Assembly: GCA_963714455.1 (NCBI GenBank)
Contig: CAVQON010000015.1
Span: 496,001-560,000 of the forward strand
Origin: CAVQGZ01 sp963714455
Lineage (GTDB): Bacteria > Actinomycetota > Actinomycetes > Jiangellales > Jiangellaceae
Direction of reading: 5' to 3'
DNA length: 64,000 nt
Shown one piece after another: positions 8,797 to 17,700 of the stretch (positions are counted from its first letter, which is position 1; each line of letters begins with the position of its first letter). The translations under genes and the position numbers were made by a program. The notes beneath the pieces were generated by a model. The model worked only from the letters and a program-made list of their open reading frames with translations. It was not told the origin of the DNA and did no database searches.

Positions 8797-8852
8797 CGTT
8801 CACCAACCTCCACCCGCTCCGATACCCAACCCGCCCCGGGCCCACCCTAGCT

Positions 8853-8866
8853 TGCTTTTGCTGTGT
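8853..8866. promoter_or_regulatory. Second copy of the candidate DeoR motif
   Basis: TGCTTTTGCTGTG here resembles TGTCTTTGTCTGTG before fruK, sharing the pattern CTTT-N2-CTGTG. It lies about 57 bases before the deoR start, where an autoregulatory site would be expected. Confidence 0.25.
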
Positions 8867-8979
8867 TTACGTGGGAATCAGACAGCTGAGAGGCCATCCC
8901 GAGCCGCACTGCCGGTGGCATCGCCGGCTTGGTCCAGCGCCGATGCCGGTACGTGGAGTTCCGGTTCTACTCTGACTTG

Positions 8980-9414
8980 ATGGCAGTGGTGAGGCAGGTT
9001 CAGGTGACTGTCGACTGCGCCGATCCGCGCGCGGTCGCCGAGTTCTGGAAGGCCGCCCTGGGGTACGTCGACCCCCCGACTCCACCGGGGTTCGACACCT
9101 GGGACGCGTTCGACGAGTCGCTACCGGTTGAGAAGCGGGGCTCGGCATGGGCCTGCCAGGACCCGGAGGGCGTCGGGCCACGCCTGTTCTTCCAGCGCGT
9201 GCCCGAGCCCAAGACCGTCAAGAACCGGCTGCATCTTGATGTTCGAGTCGGAGTGGGGCTGACCGGGGATGAGCGGGTCGCCGCTCTGCAGGCCGAGGCA
9301 GCTCGGCTGGGAGCGCTGGGTGCTCGGCGGCTGCGCCTGCTGCCTGCGGACGAGGAGAACGAAGCGTGTCTGGTGATGCAGGACGTCGAGGGCAACGAGT
9401 TCTGCCTCGACTAG
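8980..9414 (+). CDS. VOC-superfamily (glyoxalase-like) protein
   Basis: A 144-residue protein with a vicinal-oxygen-chelate fold of the Glyoxalase_6 type. It has the strand QVTVDCADPRAVAEFWKAALGY at the start, a central LFFQRVPE strand, HLDVRV (residues about 84-89), and a C-terminal DVEGNEFCLD, where a metal-binding glutamate is usual. Substrate unknown; relatives include resistance proteins and simple hypothetical proteins. The ATG at 8980 is chosen because the upstream extension (from 8929) is basic and unlike the family. No good ribosome site is visible, so the transcript may be leaderless. Confidence 0.75.
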   Translation: MAVVRQVQVTVDCADPRAVAEFWKAALGYVDPPTPPGFDTWDAFDESLPVEKRGSAWACQDPEGVGPRLFFQRVPEPKTVKNRLHLDVRVGVGLTGDERVAALQAEAARLGALGARRLRLLPADEENEACLVMQDVEGNEFCLD

Positions 9415-9646
9415 CGTCCTCCTGGCTCTGGACCTGGGGGCCGGTCGGTCGAGCGCCCACGTGCGATCGTCCTGAAGATCGCGAGGTCCGCCGGCCGGGT
9501 GATCCGGCCACGAGCGCAGGTTCGCTGCGGGGATATGACGCGATTCCCGTACCAGCCGCGCTCCACCATGGCCGCGATCCGGGAGGGATGAGCGGTCATC
9601 GCACAGCCGGTCGGTGGGACCGTGCGGCAGCATGGCGGGGGTGAGG

Positions 9647-10753
9647 ATGACCGCCTCGGACGCGCTGGCGCTGCGCATGCGCAGCCTGCTGCTGGCCAGC
9701 ACGTCATCGACGACCCGTGTCAGCGCCGATTCGGTCGCCGAAGTCGTCAGCTGGTTCGGGGCGATGCAGGCGCAGGACTACGCCAGCGGTCTGTGGTCGC
9801 TTGGTGCTCGCTTGCCTGCGATGACCCGGGCCGAGGTGCAGGCCGCTCTTGAGCGACGCGAGGCTGTGCGAACCTGGCCGATGCGGGGCACGATCCATCT
9901 CGTCCCGGCGGCTGACGCCCGCTGGATGGTCCAGGTACTGGGAGCGCGAGCCTTGGCCGGGGCGAGGCGCCGTCGGGCTCAGCTGGGGCTGGACGAGGCC
10001 ACCGCCGAGCGGGCTGTTGACGTGCTCGGTGCCGCGCTGGCCGGCGGCGGGCGCCTGACCCGGGCGGAGTGTCTGGCCGTGCTGAGCGAGGCGAGGATCC
10101 CGACAGACGGCCAGCGCGGCTATCACCTGCTCAGGTTCGCCGCCCAGCGGGGCGCCATCTGCATGGCTCCGAACCGGGGCTCCGAGCAGACCTTCGCCCT
10201 GCTCGAGGAGTGGGTCGGCTGCTCGAACCGGCCGACCCGGCAGGAGGCACTGGCCACGATCGCCACCCGCTATGTGCGCAGCCACGGCCCGGTGCCCCGC
10301 AGCGACCTGGCCGGCTGGACGGGCCTGACCTCGGCCGACACGGCTGCTGCTGTGGCCGCGGCTGGAGACGCCTTGACAACGGTCGAGGTCGACGGCCTGG
10401 CCATGCTTGTAGCGTCCGAGACGCTCGCCGATGACCCGCCGCCGCTGGCGGACACGGTGCTGGTCCTCCCGGGGTTCGACGAGTACCTGCTCGGCTACAA
10501 GGACCGGGCGCTCATGGTCGACCCGGCGCACGCGCAGGCGATCATCCCGGGCGGCAACGGGGTCTTCCAGGCCACCGTCGTTCGCGCGGGGCGCGTCATC
10601 GGCACCTGGACCCGGTCCAGCAGCACGGCCCGTACGGTCGTCTCGGTGGTCGCGCTCATTCCGCTGGGCTCACGCGACCGCCGTGAGGTCGAGGTCGCGT
10701 TCGAGCACTACGCCCACTTCATCGACACCCCCGTCCTGGTGCGGTGGCTCTAG
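9647..10753 (+). CDS. Winged-helix AlkZ/YcaQ-like protein
   Basis: A 368-residue protein of the tandem winged-helix family (HTH_42) that includes the DNA glycosylases AlkZ and YcaQ, which unhook interstrand crosslinks. The catalytic QxQ motif of that family is present as MQAQDY at about residue 38. Also seen are RTWPMRGTIHLV (about 75-86) and the C-terminal LPGFDEYLLGYKDR (about 275-288). Cytoplasmic, likely DNA-binding. Whether it acts on alkylated or crosslinked bases is inference; many actinomycete paralogues are untested. The ATG at 9647 is used because the upstream in-frame ATG adds only a short non-conserved lead. A hairpin follows the stop. Confidence 0.8.
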   Translation: MTASDALALRMRSLLLASTSSTTRVSADSVAEVVSWFGAMQAQDYASGLWSLGARLPAMTRAEVQAALERREAVRTWPMRGTIHLVPAADARWMVQVLGARALAGARRRRAQLGLDEATAERAVDVLGAALAGGGRLTRAECLAVLSEARIPTDGQRGYHLLRFAAQRGAICMAPNRGSEQTFALLEEWVGCSNRPTRQEALATIATRYVRSHGPVPRSDLAGWTGLTSADTAAAVAAAGDALTTVEVDGLAMLVASETLADDPPPLADTVLVLPGFDEYLLGYKDRALMVDPAHAQAIIPGGNGVFQATVVRAGRVIGTWTRSSSTARTVVSVVALIPLGSRDRREVEVAFEHYAHFIDTPVLVRWL

Positions 10754-10771
10754 CCAACCTACGGTTCGACC

Positions 10772-10806
10772 CGGCAGCCGACGCTCTTGCCACCAAAGAG
10801 CTGCCG
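10772..10806 (+). terminator. Bulged hairpin after the AlkZ-like gene
   Basis: An inner stem GCTCTT/AAGAGC (10783-10788 with 10796-10801) sits inside CGGCAG/CTGCCG (10772-10777 with 10801-10806), starting 19 bases past the stop. It is a plausible intrinsic terminator. The rest of the gap up to 11054 holds no recognisable gene. Confidence 0.4.
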
Positions 10807-11054
10807 ACCCCACGACGCAGGGTGTCGACGAACGGACCAACGCCGCCGGCAAACCCCGGACAGCCCGCGCTATGCGGCGGAAGACAGACTCGTCTCCCAG
10901 TCGCGGAGGCTGCGAGCTCCTAGGGTGGCTCTGCCCTGCACGATCGGAGCCGGCGTCCTCGACGTCACCGCCAACACCTGGCGGCCGGGGTTCGACCCCT
11001 CCGCCGGGCACGGACAGCTCGTCGCGATCGACGCGGGCCGCGTTCGGCTCGGCG

Positions 11055-11615
11055 GTGCTTGTCGCCGCTGGGCTGGCTGGTACCGGGTGTGCAAGCGACG
11101 ACTCGGTCGGTGAACCGGAGCCGGCTGCGGCGTCGCCGCGGAACGGTGCCGCCGTGACACCGGAGGCGACGAGTGACGCCACGGATGCCGGGGCGGCTGA
11201 TGGTGGTGGGCCGGTCACCCAGGAGCAGGCCGAGCTGGCAGCGCTGGCCGCGGTCGGTGACGGTCAGGTGACCTGGAGCGGCCCGGAGGACGACCGAGGT
11301 GCGGCGTGGGAGGTCGAGGTGACCCGCTCGGACGGCTCCGAGGTGGATGTGCTGGTTGCCATCGACGGGTCGATCGTGGGGCAGGTGGACAAGTACACCG
11401 GGTCCGCCGATGGCGGCGCCGGTGCCTCCGGTTCCGGTGGGCAGGTCAGCTTGCAGGACGCCGAGCGCATCGCGGTCGAGGCGGTAGGAGAAGGCCGGGT
11501 GACGTGGAGCGGCCGAGAGGATGAGCGGGGGGCCGCGTTCGAGATCGAGGTCACCCTTGATGACGGCAGAGAGGTCGATGTCCTCATCGACGCCAACGGC
11601 AACGTCGTTCCCTAG
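11055..11615 (+). CDS. Tandem PepSY-repeat lipoprotein (start unresolved)
   Basis: The frame encodes a hydrophobic leader (VLVAAGLAG) ending at a cysteine, then an acidic, Ala/Gly-rich linker. Two copies of a PepSY-like unit of about 60 residues follow, each with a VTWSG turn, an E-V-EV strand and a D-G-x-VDVLV/I hairpin (about residues 65-118 and 133-186). PepSY units are proposed protease inhibitors or envelope sensors. The GTG at 11055 is the nearest start but leaves no basic n-region. The next in-frame ATG (10872) adds about 60 odd residues, so the true start is uncertain and may have been damaged. Probably a cell-surface lipoprotein. Confidence 0.6.
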   Translation: MLVAAGLAGTGCASDDSVGEPEPAAASPRNGAAVTPEATSDATDAGAADGGGPVTQEQAELAALAAVGDGQVTWSGPEDDRGAAWEVEVTRSDGSEVDVLVAIDGSIVGQVDKYTGSADGGAGASGSGGQVSLQDAERIAVEAVGEGRVTWSGREDERGAAFEIEVTLDDGREVDVLIDANGNVVP

Positions 11616-11909
11616 GCCGGCACGTCAACTGCACGGGAGGGGTGCACCGCGACGCCCTGAGTGGGAACATCCGCAAGACCGGCGGCGCGGTCGCGGCACG
11701 GGCGACCGCGCGCCGGGTTTCGTGGGGCGGGCGGCGCTGCGTTGGCGGGCAGCCCTCCCTGTGCGACGGCCGGAACGGGTTCGGGCCGCTGGCACCCACG
11801 CAGGTGGTGTAGGGCCGGGCGTTGTGGCGTCGTCCAGAGTGGGCGCAACGCAGCACCCACGGGCACCCGCGCCGAACCGCGTGGCGCGCCACCGACCTGC
11901 TTGTCCGCT

Positions 11910-14732
11910 TCAGGCCAGGCCGTGCTCGACGCGGCTGCGCTGCTCCTGGCTCTTGAACAGGCCGAACCTGGGCAGGAACTTCTCCCAGTCGATGATGTGG
12001 CTGTCGATCTCGGGGCCATCGATGCACGCGTGCTTGCGCACCATCTTGCCCTCGATGACCACCGGGACCATGCACGCGCCACACATGCCTGTGGCGTCCA
12101 CCATGATCGAGTTCAGGCTCGCCACGCACGGGGTGTCGTAACGCTTGGAGAGGTCGCTGACCGCCCGCATCATCAGCGGTGGGCCGATCGTGACCACCTC
12201 GGCAACCGTGCGCCCATCGCCGCGCTGGTTGGCCTGAAGCATCTCTTCCAGCGGACCGGTGACGAAGCCCTCGACACCGAACGTGCCGTCGTTGGTCGTG
12301 TAGATCACGTCGAGCTGGTCGCCGAACTCGGCCTGAAGCATCCCGACGCGCTCGTCGGGCGCGGCCCAGAACATCAGGCCCTCGGTCCGGAAGCCTGCGA
12401 TGAGCGTCACGTGGTTGCCGCGTCGCAGGTGCTCCTCCATGATCGGGTACACCGGCGGCAGGCCCAGCCCGCCGGCAGTGAACACGACTGTCTCGTCGCT
12501 CTCGTACTCGTGGATGTCGCTGGGTCGCCCGAGCGGCCCGGCGATGCCGGTGAAGGCGTCGCCCACCGCCATGGCGTTGATCTCGACACTGCTGGTGCCG
12601 ACGCCTTGAACGACGAGGCAGATGGTGCCCTTGTCGGCGTCCCAGTCGGCCAGCGTCAGCGGAATCAGCTCGCCGTCAGGCCGAGGCAGCACGCGCACGA
12701 ACTGCCCTGCCTGCGCCGCCTTCGCCACGAGCGGGGAGTACACGGTGAACTCCTCGATGCCGTCGGACAGGTGGCTCTTGGCAAGGATCGTCTGAGCCGT
12801 TGCCCCGGTGTCGGAGTAGACCTCGGCACGGCGCACCCGGTCGCGAATCTCGTCGGGAGGCAGGTTCGTCGCCCCCAGGATCTCCCGGGCTGCCGACTGG
12901 CCGTCCCCCGCAGCCATGATCGCCGTGGACCCACCCCGGGCTGCGTCCCCACCGGTGTAGATGCCTTGCAGCGAGGTCTCCTGCGAGCCCTTGTGGTCGA
13001 GCTCGAGCGTGCCCCACTTGGACGTGGCGATGCGCGGCTCGGAGTCCTTGATGATCGGGTTGGCGTCGTTGCCCAGCGCCATGATCACCAGGTCGACCGG
13101 AATGGTCTCGGTCTGTCCGGTGGCGACCGGACGACGCCGACCGGACGCGTCGGCCTCGCCGAGCGACATGACGTCCAGCGTCGCGGCAGTCACGAAGCCG
13201 GTGGAGTCGCCGATGAACTCCGTCGGCGAGCGCAGCTCTTGGACGGTGATGCCCTCCTCGAGCGCGTGCTCGAGCTCCTCGACGCGGGCCGGCATCTCTT
13301 TCTGGGTACGCCGGTACACGATCGTGACGTTGCCGTTCAGACGCTTGGCCGTCCGGGCGGCGTCCATCGCGGTGTTGCCGCCGCCGATGACGATGACGTT
13401 CTTGCCCTCGGTCTCGGGCAGCGGTGTCTCGTAGTCGGGACGCCGTCCCTGCATGAGGTTGACGCGGGTCAGGAACTCGTTCGCCGACATGACGTTGAGC
13501 AGGTGCTCCCCGGGCACGTTCATGAAGCGGGGTAGCCCGGCACCGGTGCCGACGAAGATCCGCCAGAAGCCGGCGTCGCGCAGGTCTTCCAGGGTGGCGG
13601 TCTTGCCGACGACGAAGTTGGTGACGAACTTGCCGCCGAGCAGCTTGATCTTTCCGACGACGTCGTCGATCAGGTCGTTGGGCAGGCGGAACTCGGGGAT
13701 GCCGTAGCGCAGCACTCCCCCGAGCTCGTGGAACGCCTCGAAGATGGTGACCGGGAAACCCTCTGCGGAGAGGAGGTAGGCGTTGATCAGCCCGGAGGGC
13801 CCGGAGCCGACGATCGCCACCGGTGGGTGAGCCGCCGCCTGCCAGGGGTCGCGGTGCCCGGCGAAGCGCACGGCGTCGCCGCCGGGGTTGACCAGCTTCT
13901 CCCGCTCGGGCAGGAACCACTCGAGCTGTCCGATCGCGATCGGCAGCTTCTGCAGGCAGACCCCTTGGCACTGCAGCTCTTGCGGGCAGACGCGACCCGT
14001 GACGTCGGGCAGCGGGTTGCTGCCCTCCAGAAGCTCGAGGGCCTCCTTGAACTTGCCGTTGCCGATGAAGTCGATCACCTGCGGGATGTGGATCGACACC
14101 GGGCAGCCGCCCTTGGGCTCGCTGCAGCCGGCGAGGAACGCACCGAGCTCGCACGGCTTGTCCTCGCACTGCTTGTCGCGCAGCACCTCCAGCCAGACGA
14201 ACAGGTCGACGTCGCGGGACGAGTAGCCGATGTCCATGTAGCCCAGGTAGCCCTCGTTGACCAGACCGAAGTCGTGGGCCCGGTCGTCGGCCTCACGGAT
14301 GTAGGGCGGAATCCAGCTGCCGGACGGCCAGTTGTTGCTCAGGCCGGCGAACATCGGGTAGCGCTCGGACAGGTGGGCGTCGAGGCCGCGGATGAACTTG
14401 CGCTTCATGCCCAGCGGCAGGTGCCAGATGAACCGCATCAGCATCGTGCTGCTGTCGTCGCCGCGCAGCAGCATCGCCCACAGCGTCTGCACGAACTCCG
14501 GGCTCAGCTCGTCCTGCTGGAACTCCCAGGCCACGGCCGCCATGCCGTCGGAGATGAACAGGTCACGAAACGCCCGGGGGTCCGTGCGCAGCCGCCGCTT
14601 GAGCAGGTCGAGCTGGTGGTTGAACGACTCGACCCCCTCGGAGTGCTCCAGCACCTCCACCTGGGCGCGGCTCGCTTCGAGCGTCTCGCTGGCGGCCAGG
14701 TACGCAGCAAGGTCGTCAGTCCCGGTGCTCAT
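11910..14732 (-). CDS. Fused NfnAB-like NAD(P)H:ferredoxin oxidoreductase
   Basis: A 940-residue flavoprotein. Residues 1-190 form a helical N-terminal domain I do not recognise. A GltD/NfnB-type part follows: Fe-S cysteines in CSEPKGGCP (about 205) and CPQELQCQGVCLQ (about 245), an FAD-binding GSGPSG (about 304) and an NAD(P)-binding GGGNTAMDAA (about 444). From about 637 comes a ferredoxin-NADP reductase-like NfnA part. It ends with the 2Fe-2S motif MCGACM (about 884) and a KHACIDGP cysteine. NfnAB enzymes move electrons between ferredoxin and NAD(P)H. Its ATG overlaps the stop of the pyruvate:ferredoxin oxidoreductase gene (ATGA), so it should be the electron outlet or inlet for that enzyme. 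Separate subunits are usual; the single-chain form is notable. Confidence 0.85.
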   Translation of the reverse strand: MSTGTDDLAAYLAASETLEASRAQVEVLEHSEGVESFNHQLDLLKRRLRTDPRAFRDLFISDGMAAVAWEFQQDELSPEFVQTLWAMLLRGDDSSTMLMRFIWHLPLGMKRKFIRGLDAHLSERYPMFAGLSNNWPSGSWIPPYIREADDRAHDFGLVNEGYLGYMDIGYSSRDVDLFVWLEVLRDKQCEDKPCELGAFLAGCSEPKGGCPVSIHIPQVIDFIGNGKFKEALELLEGSNPLPDVTGRVCPQELQCQGVCLQKLPIAIGQLEWFLPEREKLVNPGGDAVRFAGHRDPWQAAAHPPVAIVGSGPSGLINAYLLSAEGFPVTIFEAFHELGGVLRYGIPEFRLPNDLIDDVVGKIKLLGGKFVTNFVVGKTATLEDLRDAGFWRIFVGTGAGLPRFMNVPGEHLLNVMSANEFLTRVNLMQGRRPDYETPLPETEGKNVIVIGGGNTAMDAARTAKRLNGNVTIVYRRTQKEMPARVEELEHALEEGITVQELRSPTEFIGDSTGFVTAATLDVMSLGEADASGRRRPVATGQTETIPVDLVIMALGNDANPIIKDSEPRIATSKWGTLELDHKGSQETSLQGIYTGGDAARGGSTAIMAAGDGQSAAREILGATNLPPDEIRDRVRRAEVYSDTGATAQTILAKSHLSDGIEEFTVYSPLVAKAAQAGQFVRVLPRPDGELIPLTLADWDADKGTICLVVQGVGTSSVEINAMAVGDAFTGIAGPLGRPSDIHEYESDETVVFTAGGLGLPPVYPIMEEHLRRGNHVTLIAGFRTEGLMFWAAPDERVGMLQAEFGDQLDVIYTTNDGTFGVEGFVTGPLEEMLQANQRGDGRTVAEVVTIGPPLMMRAVSDLSKRYDTPCVASLNSIMVDATGMCGACMVPVVIEGKMVRKHACIDGPEIDSHIIDWEKFLPRFGLFKSQEQRSRVEHGLA

Positions 14733-17700
14733 CGAATGATCTCCGCGTCGCAGTTGGCCTTGACCCGCTCGATGCGTCGGGCCAGCTCGGGGGTGACCTC
14801 CACGGTCTCGAGCGCCCCCGGGATCATCTGGGCGACGTCCATGGCCGCACCGTCGATGATCTTGGTCGTGCGTTCGAAGAACTGTGGCAGGTCTTGGTAG
14901 CAGGTACCGCAGTCGGTGCACAGCTTCTCGTCCGCCGGGTCGAGCCAGACCGCACGCTCGTCGACGGCGACGCCGCCCACGGGCGTGGCTGCGGCGGGAG
15001 CCGCCGCGGCCGGGGCCGCGGTCGCTGCCGGCATTCCGCCGCCGAACCCGACCGGTGCCTTGCTCGAGGTCGCCAGCTCCGACATCGCCCGCGCGATGGC
15101 GTCCATGCCCGACTCGCGGGCCGAGGTGGCCTCCTGGTACTGCTGGCGCAGTGCCTCGAGGTCCGTCTTGTGCAGCGCAGTGAGCTGCGCCTCGTGCACG
15201 CCGGACAGGTACTGCAACGTCTGCCAGTAGCGCCGCCTGTCTTCCACCAGAGTGACGATGGACGTCGCGCACCGCACCTTGATCAGCCGCCGGTCGTCGT
15301 CGGTGGCGTAGACGAACGGGGTGTGCCCGGCGCGCTGGTGCGTACCCATCTCGACGTACTCGTCGATGGGGATCGCGCCGACCTCCTCCTCCGCCGTCAG
15401 CTTGCGGAACTGCTTCTTGAACCTGGTCTCCCCCAGCGCGAACTCCGCAGGGGTCAACGGCGTGCTCAGCAGCGCCAGCTTGCCCTCGTCGTCGATGTAC
15501 TGCAGCGTGCTGGTCGTCCACGTCTTGTCGATGTCGGGGTTGCCGTCCAGAGAGAACCAGTCGTGCAGGGTCGAGCCCTTGCGCGGGTCGTGCACGAACA
15601 GCGGATGCATCCGGCTCTCCACGGCCAGCCGTGACCGGGCGTTGGACGACGCCTCCGACACCCCGTGCTCGGAGCCGCACGGCGTGTACACGTCCATGAC
15701 CGCCGGTGCCGGGTAGCCGAGCATCTCCATGGTCGCCTTCAGGAAGTGCCCGTGCATGGCCGTGCTCGTCGCGCTGACGAACACGTTCGGGTGGAACGAG
15801 GCCAGCAGGCCGAGCTCCTTGCGGGTCTCGTGCTTGCCGTGGTGCCCGCCGCCGTAGCGCGCCAGGTCGGAGTCCTGGCCGGTGAAGCTCGACGTCGAGG
15901 CCTGGCCTCCGGTGTTGGAGTACGCGCCGGAGTTGAGCACCAGAACCTTGATCGGGGTGTCGCTGGCCAGCACACGCGACATCGCGCCGAAGCCGATGTC
16001 GTAGCTGGCGCCGTCCCCGCCGATCGTCATCACCGTCGGCATCAGCCCGAGCTCGTCGGGGGTGAAGTTCTCCCACGACAGGGTGCGCATCTCGGGCTCG
16101 TGGACGGCCGGGTCGTACGCGTCGTCCAGCTCGAGCCGAGCCGTGCGCAGCGCCCGGACGTCGGGCACGAGCTGGGCGGAGATGCCTTCGAAGAGACCCT
16201 TCGCCAACGGCTGGGTGTCTTGGAACAGGCTGTTGACCCACGGGTCCAGGTAGGAGTTGAACGGCATCGTCGAGGCGTAGACGCTGCTGCAGCCGGTCGC
16301 GTTCGCGACGACCGTCGACGACGGCCCGTTGCCGGTCGGGCCGCTCTCCCAGAGGTACAGGCGCTTGTCGAGGGTGCTCAGCAGGCCTTCGATGCGTGCG
16401 CGCCGCTCCGTCTCGTCCTCACCGAGGGTCACCAGCTTGTCCTGCAGGCCGGCGAGCATCTCGTCCAGCTCCTTGAGGTGCGCCCGGCGACGCTCGTCGC
16501 CGAGGGCGTGGCTGGTGGCGGTGACCAGCCGGATCGCGGTCACCTCGCCGCAGCCGCGGCAGGCGCCGTGACCGCCGGTGGTGGCGTAGAAGTTGGGACG
16601 GTCCAGCAGCATCCTCTTGAGGTCGCCGTCCAGCGTGGTCGACCCTTCGATGAAGCGCTTGGGCGTGCTCGGCAGCTCGCTGAGCACCTCGAAGCGCTGC
16701 TGCAGCGTCTCCAGCACGTCGGCGTCCTGGTCGAGCGGCGTCAGGGCGCCGGGGCTGCACACCTCGATGCACTCGAGGCAGCCGGTGCACTTCCACGGGT
16801 CGATGACGGCGGAGAAGAGGCCACCGGTGCCCGGCGTGTCTTTCTCCATCGCGTCGAAGAACGGCCGGGTGCGCGCGACCGGGTACACGGCCAGGGCGGC
16901 CACGACCTCGTCCAGGGTGCGCTGCAGCGAGGGCTGGTCGAGGTCCAGCGCCGCACCCGCCTGCGCCACGAGCTCGTGGAACGGCCGCGCGTTCTTGTCG
17001 GCCCGGTAGGCCTCGCGCACGTTCTCGGCGAGCGTGTAGACGTGGCGACGCAGCGCCTCGCGCTGCGCCTCGGTGGCGTCGAGCTCGGCGATCGCGGTGA
17101 GCAGCAGGTCGTGGATCTCGTGCACGGTGTTCGGGATTGCCGCGTCGGGGCAGGCCAGCGTGCACTCCAGGCAGCCGGTGCACAGGTCGAAGTGGAACTC
17201 CGGGACCGTGCGTCGGAAGAGGCCCTTGTCTTTGCCGGCGGCGGTGCCGGCGGGCATGAACAGCCCGATGCCGGGCAGCACGGGCGACTCGCCGATCGTC
17301 CCCTCGCGGAACGGGCGCGCCACGATGTCTTCGTAGTAGGACGGGTCGAAGAGCCCAGTGGCCCCGGACGACGTCGAGCACATGTCTGCCGACACCGACA
17401 CGTTGTGCAGGATGTGCGGCCGGGCGGTCTCGTCGTCGATGGCGACGAACTGGGGCTGGTCGTAGTCCACGACCCGGGTGGCGTCGATGCCGTCGTGGAT
17501 GACGGCCATGTTGGCCTCGACGACCGCCTCGCCCTTGCTGCCGAACTTCTTCGAGATCTGGGCGCGAACCTTCTCCACGATCGCCTCGCGGGAGGCGCCC
17601 TGCACGACCCGGTCGACGTGGCCGACGACGGCTCCGATGAAGGCGATACCCATCATCCGCAGCTCGAGCTCGGCGATCGGCGCGTGCTTCTTCGCCACGC

